From the NCBI GenBank assembly GCA_945952065.1, contig CAMFGY010000036.1, forward strand, positions 1 to 44,263: a DNA stretch of 44,263 bases, in the 5' to 3' direction. Numbering within the stretch: position 1 is the stretch's first letter; every line of letters begins with the position of its first letter. Below the pieces are notes generated by a model, which ran no database searches, was not told where the DNA came from, and saw only the letters and a program-made list of their open reading frames with translations. A program made the position numbers and the translations under genes. This document shows positions 30,667-39,030 of this stretch, piece after piece. Source of the DNA: an uncultured Burkholderiales bacterium (GTDB lineage: Bacteria; Pseudomonadota; Gammaproteobacteria; Burkholderiales; Burkholderiaceae_C).

Positions 30667-33588
30667 ATGAAGGGGTTCGCATGGATCGCTGGAATGATCG
30701 TGGGCGGCTTGATCGGTCAATGGTTTGGCGCCCTCGGCGGGCTGGTCGTGCTGGGTGGGCTTGGCGGCCTGTTCCTGGGGCAGTTGTACAAGCGCCTGGA
30801 GCGGCTCTCGGACGATGTGGCCCGCCTGCAAGCTAGCGCTCAATCACCACTGACCTCGGCTTCAGCCCAGGGGCAAGCCCCCGCAAGCCCTGCCAAGCCC
30901 GCTGACGCGGCGAGGCCCCCCGCGGCCCCGGCAATGCAGGCGCCCAGCCTGCCGGCCATGACCCCGGCCACTACCCCGGTCACTACTCCGGCTACCACCA
31001 CGGTCACCGAGTGGCCGAGCCCCCCTGTTGCGCCGCCACCGCTTGCGCACCCGCCGGTCGCGCCCCGGTCGGCGCAAGCGGCGGCCTCGGCTCCGAGCCT
31101 GGATGGAGGCAGCGCCCGCGTCACCAGCTCCTTGGGTGCTTCGCTGCTTGCCTGGCTGCGGGGTGGCAACACCATCGTGCGCCTGGGGGTGCTGATCCTC
31201 TTCATCGGCGTGGCCTTTTTGCTGCGCTATGCGGCGGAGCACAGCCAGTTGTCGATCGAGCTGCGCCTGCTCGGTGTGGCGCTGGGGGGCGTGGGTTTGA
31301 CGGCGCTGGGCCTGCGCCTCGCGCCCCAGCGTCGCGGCTACGGCCTGTCCTTGCAAGGGGCGGGTGTCGGGGTGGTGTATCTCTTGCTCTTTGCGGCGTA
31401 CCGCCTCTATAGCGTGCTGCCCGTGGGACTCAGCTTTGCCCTGCTGGCCGCGCTGGCCGCCATCACCACGGTGCTGGCGCTGCGCCAAGACGCCCTGGCG
31501 CTGGCGGCCCTGGGCTTTGGCGGCGCCTTTTTGGCTCCGGTGCTGACCTCCACCGGCCAAGGCAGCCACACCGCCCTGTTCTCCTACCAACTGCTGCTGA
31601 ATCTGGCGATCGCCTGGATGGCGCGCCACAAAGCCTGGAAGCTGCTGAACCTGGAGGGCTTTGTGTTCACCTTCGGCATCGGCGCCGCCTGGGGCCACTC
31701 GGCCTACCGGCCCGAGCTGTTCTGGAGCACCGAGCCCTTTTTGCTGGCCCATTTTCTGCTCTACCTCTACATCACGGTGCAGTATGCGCTGCGCTTGACC
31801 GAAGCCCAAGCGCATGACGCTGCGCCCGAGAAGCCCAAGCTGGCCCTGGTGGACGGCAGCTTGCTCTTCGGCCTGCCCATCGTGGCCTTCAGTCTGCAAG
31901 CGGCCTTGCTCCGTGGGCAGCCCATGGCCTTGGCCTTCAGCGCCGCCGCCTTGGCTGCCATTTACCTCCTGCTGGGCCAGACCTTGTGGAAGCGCGCCGG
32001 CGGGCGGCTCTTGCTGCTGATTGAAGGCATGGTGGCCCTGGGGCTGATCTTCCTCGCCCTGGTCACACCGCTGGCCCTGGACGCCCGCTGGAGCAGCGCG
32101 GCCTGGGCCTTGCAAGGCGCGGGCGTGCTCTGGGTCGCCTTGCGCCAGCAGCGCGGGTGGGCGGCCCTGATGGGCTTGCTGCTGCAACTGGGCGCGGCCT
32201 TCAGCCTGGGCTTGGCCCAGCTGCATTCGCACCCGAGCGGCGGCACGCTGCTGTTCTTCAACAGCGACTTCTTGGGCGCACTTTTGTTGACACTGGCCAG
32301 CGGTTTCAGCGCCTTTTGTCTGCATCGCGATCAGCAAAAATTTGAGCAAAGCTCGGCACAAGCCAAACCCAGCCGTCTGGCCGCTTGGCTGCGCAGCCCT
32401 TGGCCCGAAGGCCTGATGCTGGCCTTGGCGGCCTTCACCTTGTGGCACGCCGGTCAGGCGGAGCTGCTGGCCTGGGATCAAAAGCGCTGGGACGCCCCGG
32501 CCCTGAGTTGTTTTTGGAGCGGCTTGCTGGTGCTGGGCCTGACGCTGAGCCAGCGGCGCTACCCCGGGTCGGGCCTGCGCTGGGTGGCGCGCGCCCTGAT
32601 GAGCTTGGCCCTGCTGTACTCTGGCCTTGCCGTGCTTGACCTGCAGGGCACGTATCTGGCCTGGACCCGCTATCTGCAAGGCTGGGGAGCGCTGGAGGCC
32701 GTCTTGCTCTTGGCCCTGGGCGCCTGGCGTCTGGCCGTGGCAGCGCCGCTGGCGGCCCATCAAAAGTTCGAAGCACGCGTGATGGCCCTGGAGCATTTGC
32801 TGCTGGCTTGGTATGCGCTGCTGCAAGGCAGCCTCTTCCTCTACACCCTGGCGACCGAGCTGGTGAAACGCCATGAAGGCTGGACGCCGGCGGCCGCCAT
32901 CGTGCTGCCGACCCTGTTGGGCCTGAGCCTGTTGGCCCGTTGGCAAGCGCAGCGCTGGCCGATGCGTGCGCAAGACGGCTTGCAAAACACCTATCACGTC
33001 GGTTTGTTGCAACCGCTTTGGCTGCTGCTCTTGCTCTGGGTTTGGGGGGTCAATGCCGTCTGCGACGCATCGATGGCTCCACTGCCCTATCTGCCGCTGT
33101 TGAATCCGCTGGATCTGGCCCACGGCTTGGTGCTGCTCTACGGCCTGAGCTTGCGCCGTCAATGCGGTCCCCATCCCGCACGTGCACTGCAGTTGCTGGC
33201 TTTGGGCGCGGCTTTTTGGTGGCTGAATTCGCTCTTGGTCCGCAGCCTGCATCACTGGGCCGACACGCCGATGTGGATCTATGGCGCGCTTGAATCCGCC
33301 CCGGTGCAAACCGGCTTGAGCGTCTTGTGGACGCTTTGCGCCCTGCTCACCATGCTTTGGGCAACGCGGCGCGCGCCGCCCGCTCAAGCGCGCCGGGTGT
33401 GGATGGTGGGCGCCGTTTTGTTGGGCGTGGTGGTGCTGAAGCTCTTCCTCATCGATTTGTCCCACTTGGGCAGCTTGCAACGCATCATCTCCTTCCTGGT
33501 GGTGGGCGGCTTGATGCTGGTGATCGGCTATGTCTCGCCGCTGCCGCCCAGCGCGGCACCTGCCAAACCCCGGAACAGCCCATCATGA
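30667..33588 (+). CDS. DUF2339 large polytopic membrane protein
   Basis: A 973-residue membrane protein of unknown function. The N-terminus has a Gly-rich hydrophobic helix pair (about 4-40), a short coiled segment, then a Pro/Ala/Thr-rich linker (60-150) that includes TPATTPVTTPATTTV. From about 165 to 955 roughly 25 or more hydrophobic segments follow in close succession. The start of the membrane core, WLRGGNTIVRLGVLILFIGVAFLLRYAAEH, split over residues 163-192, is the recognised DUF2339 signature. A GGAGG site is 7 bp before the ATG. Its stop overlaps the DUF3999 ATG (ATGA), and the two families are known to co-occur, suggesting a complex in the envelope. Confidence 0.9.
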   Translation: MKGFAWIAGMIVGGLIGQWFGALGGLVVLGGLGGLFLGQLYKRLERLSDDVARLQASAQSPLTSASAQGQAPASPAKPADAARPPAAPAMQAPSLPAMTPATTPVTTPATTTVTEWPSPPVAPPPLAHPPVAPRSAQAAASAPSLDGGSARVTSSLGASLLAWLRGGNTIVRLGVLILFIGVAFLLRYAAEHSQLSIELRLLGVALGGVGLTALGLRLAPQRRGYGLSLQGAGVGVVYLLLFAAYRLYSVLPVGLSFALLAALAAITTVLALRQDALALAALGFGGAFLAPVLTSTGQGSHTALFSYQLLLNLAIAWMARHKAWKLLNLEGFVFTFGIGAAWGHSAYRPELFWSTEPFLLAHFLLYLYITVQYALRLTEAQAHDAAPEKPKLALVDGSLLFGLPIVAFSLQAALLRGQPMALAFSAAALAAIYLLLGQTLWKRAGGRLLLLIEGMVALGLIFLALVTPLALDARWSSAAWALQGAGVLWVALRQQRGWAALMGLLLQLGAAFSLGLAQLHSHPSGGTLLFFNSDFLGALLLTLASGFSAFCLHRDQQKFEQSSAQAKPSRLAAWLRSPWPEGLMLALAAFTLWHAGQAELLAWDQKRWDAPALSCFWSGLLVLGLTLSQRRYPGSGLRWVARALMSLALLYSGLAVLDLQGTYLAWTRYLQGWGALEAVLLLALGAWRLAVAAPLAAHQKFEARVMALEHLLLAWYALLQGSLFLYTLATELVKRHEGWTPAAAIVLPTLLGLSLLARWQAQRWPMRAQDGLQNTYHVGLLQPLWLLLLLWVWGVNAVCDASMAPLPYLPLLNPLDLAHGLVLLYGLSLRRQCGPHPARALQLLALGAAFWWLNSLLVRSLHHWADTPMWIYGALESAPVQTGLSVLWTLCALLTMLWATRRAPPAQARRVWMVGAVLLGVVVLKLFLIDLSHLGSLQRIISFLVVGGLMLVIGYVSPLPPSAAPAKPRNSPS

Positions 33589-35132
33589 GAATGAAAGCAG
33601 GGATTCATCACAGGCTCGTCGGGCGGGGAGCGCTGCTGAATGCGCTACTTCTCTCGCTGGCTTTTTCCGCGCCCGCGCCTGCGCTGGCTCAGACGCCAAC
33701 AAGCCCGGGCAGCACGCGCGATCAAAGCCAGCTCTACACCCACCGCGCAGACTTGCTGTTAGCCCCCGCCGAGGGCTTGCAAAGACTCAGCCTGCCTTGG
33801 GCCGTGGTGCAGGCTTCACGCAGCCCGGCGCTGGCCGATGTGCGGGTGTTCGACGCCCAGGGTCAGGTCTTGCCCATGGCCTGGGCCCGAGCGCCCTTGG
33901 CCGCGTCCCGGCAACGCACGCTGGCGCTGCCGCGCTTTGCTTGGCCCGAGCCGCCCCAGGCCGGCGGGCAACACGCCGATGTGCAACTGCGCCTGCAACA
34001 CCGCGCCGACGGCTCGCTGCTGAGCGTTCAAGTCGGCGCGTCCGGCCAGGCGAGCACGGCCCCAAACCCGGCCAGCACCGCCGCCGCGCCCGCCCTTGTC
34101 GCCAAGACCTGGTTGTTGGACTTGAGTGCCTTGCAAACCGGCGCCAGCGCCGATGAGCACATCAGCGCGCTCCAGCTCGACTGGCTGCCGCAAGCGCCGG
34201 GATTGAGCCCGCAGGTTCAGGTCGAAGCCAGCACAGACGCCCAGCAATGGCGCCCTGTCACCGAGGCGCGGCTGCTGGACTTGCCGGCTGCGCCCGGCGC
34301 AGCACAGACCGCGCCACGCTTCAGCCTGAAAAGCCTGAGCTGGCCCAAGCTGCCAGAGGCTGCCGCGGTGCCACGCTATGTGCGCCTGCGCTTCGACACC
34401 GCGCTGAGCTTGAGCCGCAGCGACCTGCTCTTGAGTCGGCCTCACCCCGCCCTCACCCCACAGCCCTTGATGCTGCGCTTTGAGCCGGTGAACACCAAAC
34501 CCGGCCAGCCGCCGCAATGGAGCGCCGATTTGCAAGGCCCGGTGGCGCCGCTGGCCCTGAGCGTGCTGCTGCCGCAGCCCAACAGCTTGCTGAGTTTGCG
34601 TCTGGAGCAGCGCCAGCGGGAGGATGAAGACTGGCGGCCGGTGCACAGCTTTGTCGCTTGGCGTTTGTTGCGCGCCGGTGTGGAGAGCAGCGCGCCGCCG
34701 CAGCCCTTGCAGGCCGAAGCCGCGCGCTACTGGCGCTTGGTCGGTGATCACAGCGCCGGCGGCCTCGCGGCGCAGCCCTTGATGCTGCAATGGCAATGGC
34801 AGGCCCCGCAGCTGGTGCTGCTGGCGCGCGGTGCATCGGCGCAACTGACGGTCGGCCGCGAAGCGGCCCAACCGGTGGCCCGCGCGCTGGCCGGCTTGAT
34901 TCCAGGCTATCAGCCCGGCGATGAATTCCAGCTGCCGCAGGCTCAGCTGGGCGTCTTGCAGCGGCAAGCCGAAGCCAGCCTCGCCCAGCGCTGGGCACAG
35001 CTTTGGGATCCCCAGGGCGACATGCTGCGACGCTTCGCGCTGTGGGCGGTGTTGATCCTCAGCGTGCTCGCGCTGGCTGTCATGGCGCGGCGACTGCTGC
35101 GCCAAACCACGCCCCACAGGGCCGAGCCCTGA
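33585..35132 (+). CDS. DUF3999 periplasmic-facing membrane-anchored protein
   Basis: A 515-residue protein of unknown function. A signal peptide (about 1-35, ending ALAQT) precedes a large beta-rich exported domain with segments such as YTHRADLLLAPAEGLQRLSL, LADVRVFDAQGQVLPMAW and VPRYVRLRFD. One hydrophobic helix near the C-terminus (about 482-502, LWAVLILSVLALAVMA) with a basic end anchors it in the inner membrane. The layout fits DUF3999. Coupling to DUF2339 through the ATGA overlap suggests they work together. The ATG at 33585 is used; an ATG two codons further in is possible. The gene ends 9 bp from the convergent GNAT gene. Confidence 0.85.
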   Translation: MRMKAGIHHRLVGRGALLNALLLSLAFSAPAPALAQTPTSPGSTRDQSQLYTHRADLLLAPAEGLQRLSLPWAVVQASRSPALADVRVFDAQGQVLPMAWARAPLAASRQRTLALPRFAWPEPPQAGGQHADVQLRLQHRADGSLLSVQVGASGQASTAPNPASTAAAPALVAKTWLLDLSALQTGASADEHISALQLDWLPQAPGLSPQVQVEASTDAQQWRPVTEARLLDLPAAPGAAQTAPRFSLKSLSWPKLPEAAAVPRYVRLRFDTALSLSRSDLLLSRPHPALTPQPLMLRFEPVNTKPGQPPQWSADLQGPVAPLALSVLLPQPNSLLSLRLEQRQREDEDWRPVHSFVAWRLLRAGVESSAPPQPLQAEAARYWRLVGDHSAGGLAAQPLMLQWQWQAPQLVLLARGASAQLTVGREAAQPVARALAGLIPGYQPGDEFQLPQAQLGVLQRQAEASLAQRWAQLWDPQGDMLRRFALWAVLILSVLALAVMARRLLRQTTPHRAEP

Positions 35133-35141
35133 AGCCCCACG

Positions 35142-35741
35142 TCAAGCACCAAACGGGGTGGGTTCGGGTCTGAGCTTGGGCGCCGCCGCATAGGCCGCGG
35201 CGGTGATTTCGTACAGCAGATTGGGCGCCTGCCCGGGCACATCGGCCAAAGACGCCTTCAGGTGCAGGCCGATGCGTTCCAGCGTTTTGCGTGAAGGCAT
35301 ATTGGCCGGCTGCACCAAGGCCAAAACGGCAGGCGCTCGCAGCGGCCCGAAGGCCAAGGCCAGCGCCGCCAAAGCCATTTCGCTGGCAAACCCCTGACCC
35401 CAAGCCTGGGGTCGAAAGCGGAAGTACAGGCTCAGGCCCTGTCGCCCGTCGATGCGCTTGGACATCAAGCCGCCAAAACCGAGCAAGTGCTGAGGCTGGC
35501 TGCGCAAAGCGATCGCCCAATAGCCAAACCCCTCGGTCTGCCAATGCTGCTGCCAGGACTGCAGCAGCTGCTGCGCTGCCTCTCGGCTGCTCAGCGTTGC
35601 GCCAGGATTGAAGCGATTGACCGTGGGGTCGGCCTGGATCTCAAACAGGGCGTCCAGATCGCTGTCTTGGGGCGGACGCAGGAGCAAGCGCTCGGTTTCG
35701 GGCGAACACAGCATTGCCCCACGCAGCTCGTTCGAGACCAT
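35142..35741 (-). CDS. GNAT-family N-acetyltransferase (RimJ-like)
   Basis: A 199-residue cytosolic acetyltransferase of the RimJ/RimL type. It starts the fold at ETERLLLRPPQDSDLDALFEIQ and has the acetyl-CoA binding region YFRFRPQAWGQGFASEMALAAL, in which the Q/RxxGxG/A loop is QAWGQGFA, followed by NMPSRKTLERIGL, typical of ribosomal-protein or small-molecule acetyltransferases. The ATG at 35741 has a GGGGGAG site 5 bp upstream; in-frame GTG and TTG codons lie just before. A short inverted repeat lies upstream. Substrate unknown. Confidence 0.88.
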   Translation of the reverse strand: MVSNELRGAMLCSPETERLLLRPPQDSDLDALFEIQADPTVNRFNPGATLSSREAAQQLLQSWQQHWQTEGFGYWAIALRSQPQHLLGFGGLMSKRIDGRQGLSLYFRFRPQAWGQGFASEMALAALALAFGPLRAPAVLALVQPANMPSRKTLERIGLHLKASLADVPGQAPNLLYEITAAAYAAAPKLRPEPTPFGA

Positions 35742-35763
35742 CAACACTCCCCCCAGAATCGTG

Positions 35764-35785
35764 AATCTAGTGAAAACCCTAGATT
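35764..35785. promoter_or_regulatory. Inverted repeat upstream of the GNAT gene
   Basis: AATCTAG-N8-CTAGATT has 7-bp perfect arms and begins 23 bp before the GNAT ATG. The 22-bp span is AT-rich for this genome. It is placed to cover the promoter core and could be an operator; it is divergent from the M16 gene, 82 bp away. Confidence 0.5.
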
Positions 35786-35867
35786 AAGCGTAGTGCCGAA
35801 GGCTGCTGCTGATCTACCCCCCATCCACAGGGCCGCTGCGGTTCTGGCGCAACACTTCCCCCTCAAA

Positions 35868-38855
35868 ATGCAGGGCATGAGCCCGACGCCCCAGCCGCCC
35901 CACCCTGCTTGCCTGCGCACGCCGCTGACCCGCAGCCCAGCGGTGGCCAGGCTGCTTGTCGGTCTGTGCATGGGCCTGTGCCTGGGTCTGGCTGCAAGGG
36001 GTCTGCGGGCCCAGCCCAGCCCCCAAGACCCAGCGGCAGCGCCGCGCGAACTGCGCACAGTCGCTGGCATCAGCGAGTACCAATTCGCCAATGGCCTGCG
36101 CCTGCTGCTGATGCCGGTGAGTTCGCACGCCCTGACGCGAGTGACGGTGACCTACCCGGTGGGCAGCCGCCATGAGGGCGCGGGCGAAGCCGGCATGGCC
36201 CATTTGCTGGAGCACATGACTTTTCGAGGCAGCCGACAGGCGCCCGATCTGGCGGCCGAGTTGCAGCAGATGCAAGTGCGCTGGAATGGCAGCACCACGC
36301 TGGACCGCACCAACTACCTCAGCAGCTTCAGCCCCAACACGAGCACCCTGCAGCGGGTGCTGCAACTGGAGGCAGCGCGCATGCAAGACGCGCTGCTCAG
36401 TGCCGCTGACTTTGCCAAAGAAAAACCCATCGTCCTGAACGAGATGGGCCTGCGCGCCAACGCCCTGGGGCAGCAGCTCAACCATGCCTTGCAAGCCGCG
36501 GCCTTTCGCCAGCACCCCTATGGCCGCCCGGTGATCGGCTTTCGCGGCGATATCGACAATTTGTCGCTGCAGCGCTTGCAAGCCTTCTATGCCCGCCACT
36601 ATCGGCCCAGCCAAGCGGTGGTGATGATCTCTGGCGCCTTCGATCCGGCGGCCGCGCTGGCGGCGGCCCAGCAAGCCCTGGGCGGATTGACCGAGCCCCT
36701 TCGCCCTGCAAGCCCTGCAGACCCCACGGAAGACATCCCCCCCGAACCCACCCAGCAAGCGCCGCGCCTGAGCACCCTGCCCAGCAGCCAGACCGCGCTG
36801 GCCGTGGGCTTTCGCATCCCTGGCATGGCCCATGCCGACGCGGCGGCCCTGATGGTGCTGGGGCAACTGCTGCAGGCCAGCAGCCAGCGTTGGGTGCAAG
36901 AGCCGCCGCTGCAAGGCCAAGCCCATTTGCTGCAAAGCCTGCCCCTGAGCCGCGACCCCCATCTGCTGGGCCTGGCCTTGCTGCTGCCTCACAGCGCCAG
37001 CGACACGCCCGCCAGCCGCCAGGCGCTGGAGAGCCTGGAAGACCGCTGGCTGCTGAGCTTGGGGCAATTTGCCGATCCCCAACACCTGGGCGACGCCCTG
37101 GTGCAGCGAGTGGCGCAGGGCACTGCCAGCCAGCTGCGGCGGCAATTGCAAGACCCGGAGCAGGCCGCCCAGCTGATCAGCCATGCCATCGGTGCCGGCG
37201 ACTGGCGCCTGCCCTTCAAGCTGCTGGACGCGCTGCCGGGCTTGCGTGCTTATGACGTACGCCGCGTGGCGGCTCACTATGTGCGGCCGGAAAACCGCAT
37301 GCTGGTGCGCGCGGTGACCGATCCCAGCCTGCGCAGCAGCGAGAGCGGCGATGCACCGCAAGGCTTTTTCGCCAGCCTGTTCGCCAAGCCCGCCGAAGTG
37401 GCCACGGTGAAAGACCCCTCGCAGGGCATGGAGCGCATCAAGTCCAGCGGCGCGCTGCTCAGCCCGGCCCAGAGTCAGCCGGGCGGCGCCGGCCGCGGCG
37501 AAGCCCTGCCCTTTGACCCCGACCCGGCCGCCCTGGAGGCGCGGGTGCAGCGCCTGCAACTGCCCAGCGGCATGCAGCTGGCCCTGCTGCCCAAGCCCAA
37601 CCCTTTTGACGAAGTGACGCTGCTGCTGCAGCTGCGCTGGGGCAGCCCCGAAGCCATGGCCACGCTGCAAGCCTGGCGGCCCCTCGCTGCGATGCTGGAA
37701 GACGGCGCGGGCCGGCGCGATGCCGCCCAAATCCGCCAGCTGCGCCAACAGTTGCATGCCGATCTGCGGCTGCACTGCGGGCCACAAGGCTTGCAGCTGC
37801 GCCTGAGCACGCGACGCAACCATCTGCTGGCGGCGCTGGACCTGCTGCGCGATCTGCTGCGTGAACCGCGCCTGAGCGACAGCAGCTTTGAGCGGGTGCA
37901 AGGCGCCGCCCTGGCCACGCTGGAGGCGGCGACGCGTGAGTCGGTGGGCACCGTGCAAGAGCGCCTGCGCCGCTATCTCAATGAGCAGCAAGGGCTGCAA
38001 GCGGGCAGCCCGGACTATGTGTACTCGGCCGCCGAGCTCCTGCAGATTTGGCGGGAGCTGCGGCCCGAGCAGGTGCGGGACTTCCACCGGCGCTTTTTCT
38101 CAGCGCGGCAGGCGCAGGTGGCGGTGGTGGGCGCCATGCCCGACTCATTCGCTGAAGCCTTGGCCCAACAGCTCGAGGCCTTGTTCGGCGATTGGCAGCG
38201 CCCGGAGCCGCCGGCTTTTGTGCCACCGCAGCCGCGCCACCAGCCCGTCATGAGCGCACGCTTCATGGCCACCCAGGCCACCGGCCCGGCGCAACAAGAG
38301 AACTCCGCCCAAGTGTTGATGCTGCATGAGCTGGCCATGAGCCGCCAAGCGCCGGACTACAGCGCCCTGCTGCTGGGCACCCGCTTGCTGGCCGGGCAGG
38401 GCGAAGCCCATGGCTCGCGCCTGGCCGACCGGCTGCGCCAGCAAGAGGCCATCAGCTATGCGGTCAGCGCCAAGCTGCACGTACCGCCATGGGGCGACCG
38501 CGCCCGCCTGAGCCTGCAGGCCAGCGCTGCGCCGGCCCAGTTGGCACGGCTGGAGTCGGCCATGCGCGAAGAAATTCAAGCGTTGTTGCAAACCGGCCCC
38601 AGCCCGGCCGAGCTCGAACGCGTGCGCCGCCAACTGCTGGCGGATCTGCGCCAACAGCGCAGCCAGGACGCGGTGCTGGCCGCCGACCTGCTCGCGCATT
38701 TCGACACCCAGCGCAATTTCCTGAGTGAGCAAGGCGCCGAGGAAGCGCGGCTGCTGCAGGCCACACCGGAGCAAGTGCTGCAAGCCTTGCGCCAAGCCTT
38801 GGCCACGCCAGGCTGGGTGACGCTGATCACCGGCGCCCCCAGCAACGCACAGTGA
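35868..38855 (+). CDS. Exported M16-family zinc peptidase (pitrilysin type, two domains)
   Basis: A 995-residue peptidase with a signal-like N-terminus: a hydrophobic core RLLVGLCMGLCLGLAA (28-43) ending RAQPS. The first M16 domain (about 65-280) has the inverted zinc motif HLLEH (His112, Glu115, His116) and the third ligand Glu192 in VLNEM. The second pair begins near 545; its equivalent position reads AAMLEDGAGR (about 607-616), so it is inactive, as in most M16B proteins. It is expected to degrade peptides in the periplasm. ATG 35868 is used; ATG 35877 is equally possible and fits a -10-like CAAAAT (35864-35869). No ribosome site is obvious. Confidence 0.9.
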   Translation: MQGMSPTPQPPHPACLRTPLTRSPAVARLLVGLCMGLCLGLAARGLRAQPSPQDPAAAPRELRTVAGISEYQFANGLRLLLMPVSSHALTRVTVTYPVGSRHEGAGEAGMAHLLEHMTFRGSRQAPDLAAELQQMQVRWNGSTTLDRTNYLSSFSPNTSTLQRVLQLEAARMQDALLSAADFAKEKPIVLNEMGLRANALGQQLNHALQAAAFRQHPYGRPVIGFRGDIDNLSLQRLQAFYARHYRPSQAVVMISGAFDPAAALAAAQQALGGLTEPLRPASPADPTEDIPPEPTQQAPRLSTLPSSQTALAVGFRIPGMAHADAAALMVLGQLLQASSQRWVQEPPLQGQAHLLQSLPLSRDPHLLGLALLLPHSASDTPASRQALESLEDRWLLSLGQFADPQHLGDALVQRVAQGTASQLRRQLQDPEQAAQLISHAIGAGDWRLPFKLLDALPGLRAYDVRRVAAHYVRPENRMLVRAVTDPSLRSSESGDAPQGFFASLFAKPAEVATVKDPSQGMERIKSSGALLSPAQSQPGGAGRGEALPFDPDPAALEARVQRLQLPSGMQLALLPKPNPFDEVTLLLQLRWGSPEAMATLQAWRPLAAMLEDGAGRRDAAQIRQLRQQLHADLRLHCGPQGLQLRLSTRRNHLLAALDLLRDLLREPRLSDSSFERVQGAALATLEAATRESVGTVQERLRRYLNEQQGLQAGSPDYVYSAAELLQIWRELRPEQVRDFHRRFFSARQAQVAVVGAMPDSFAEALAQQLEALFGDWQRPEPPAFVPPQPRHQPVMSARFMATQATGPAQQENSAQVLMLHELAMSRQAPDYSALLLGTRLLAGQGEAHGSRLADRLRQQEAISYAVSAKLHVPPWGDRARLSLQASAAPAQLARLESAMREEIQALLQTGPSPAELERVRRQLLADLRQQRSQDAVLAADLLAHFDTQRNFLSEQGAEEARLLQATPEQVLQALRQALATPGWVTLITGAPSNAQ

Positions 38856-38961
38856 AGCCCCCAAGCCGTGCCGCAGCACACCGGCATGACCAACGGGCGC
38901 TGGGGCAAGACGCGGCACAATCCTGCGCTTTGATCGGCCCACACACACGACCCACCTACAC

Positions 38962-38977
38962 GGCCCCTATAGGGGCC
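38962..38977. promoter_or_regulatory. Perfect 16-bp palindrome upstream of pepF-like gene
   Basis: GGCCCCTATAGGGGCC is a perfect self-complementary 16-mer ending 53 bp before the start codon. The centre CTATAG could also serve as a -10-like element. The remaining gap 38856-39030 shows no gene and no T-run terminator. Confidence 0.5.
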
Positions 38978-39030
38978 AGACTCGGCCTCCAAGAGCCCCG
39001 ACCCCTCAGCCACAAGCGACGAGACTACCG

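Noticed and set aside
30862-33480. 872-codon open frame on the minus strand opposite DUF2339
   Set aside because: Its translation is Gln/His/Arg-rich with no hydrophobic or domain pattern. It is the usual antisense shadow of a GC-rich gene.
35814-38087. 757-codon minus-strand frame opposite the M16 peptidase
   Set aside because: Composition dominated by Gln, Gly, His and Arg. The plus strand has complete peptidase motifs.
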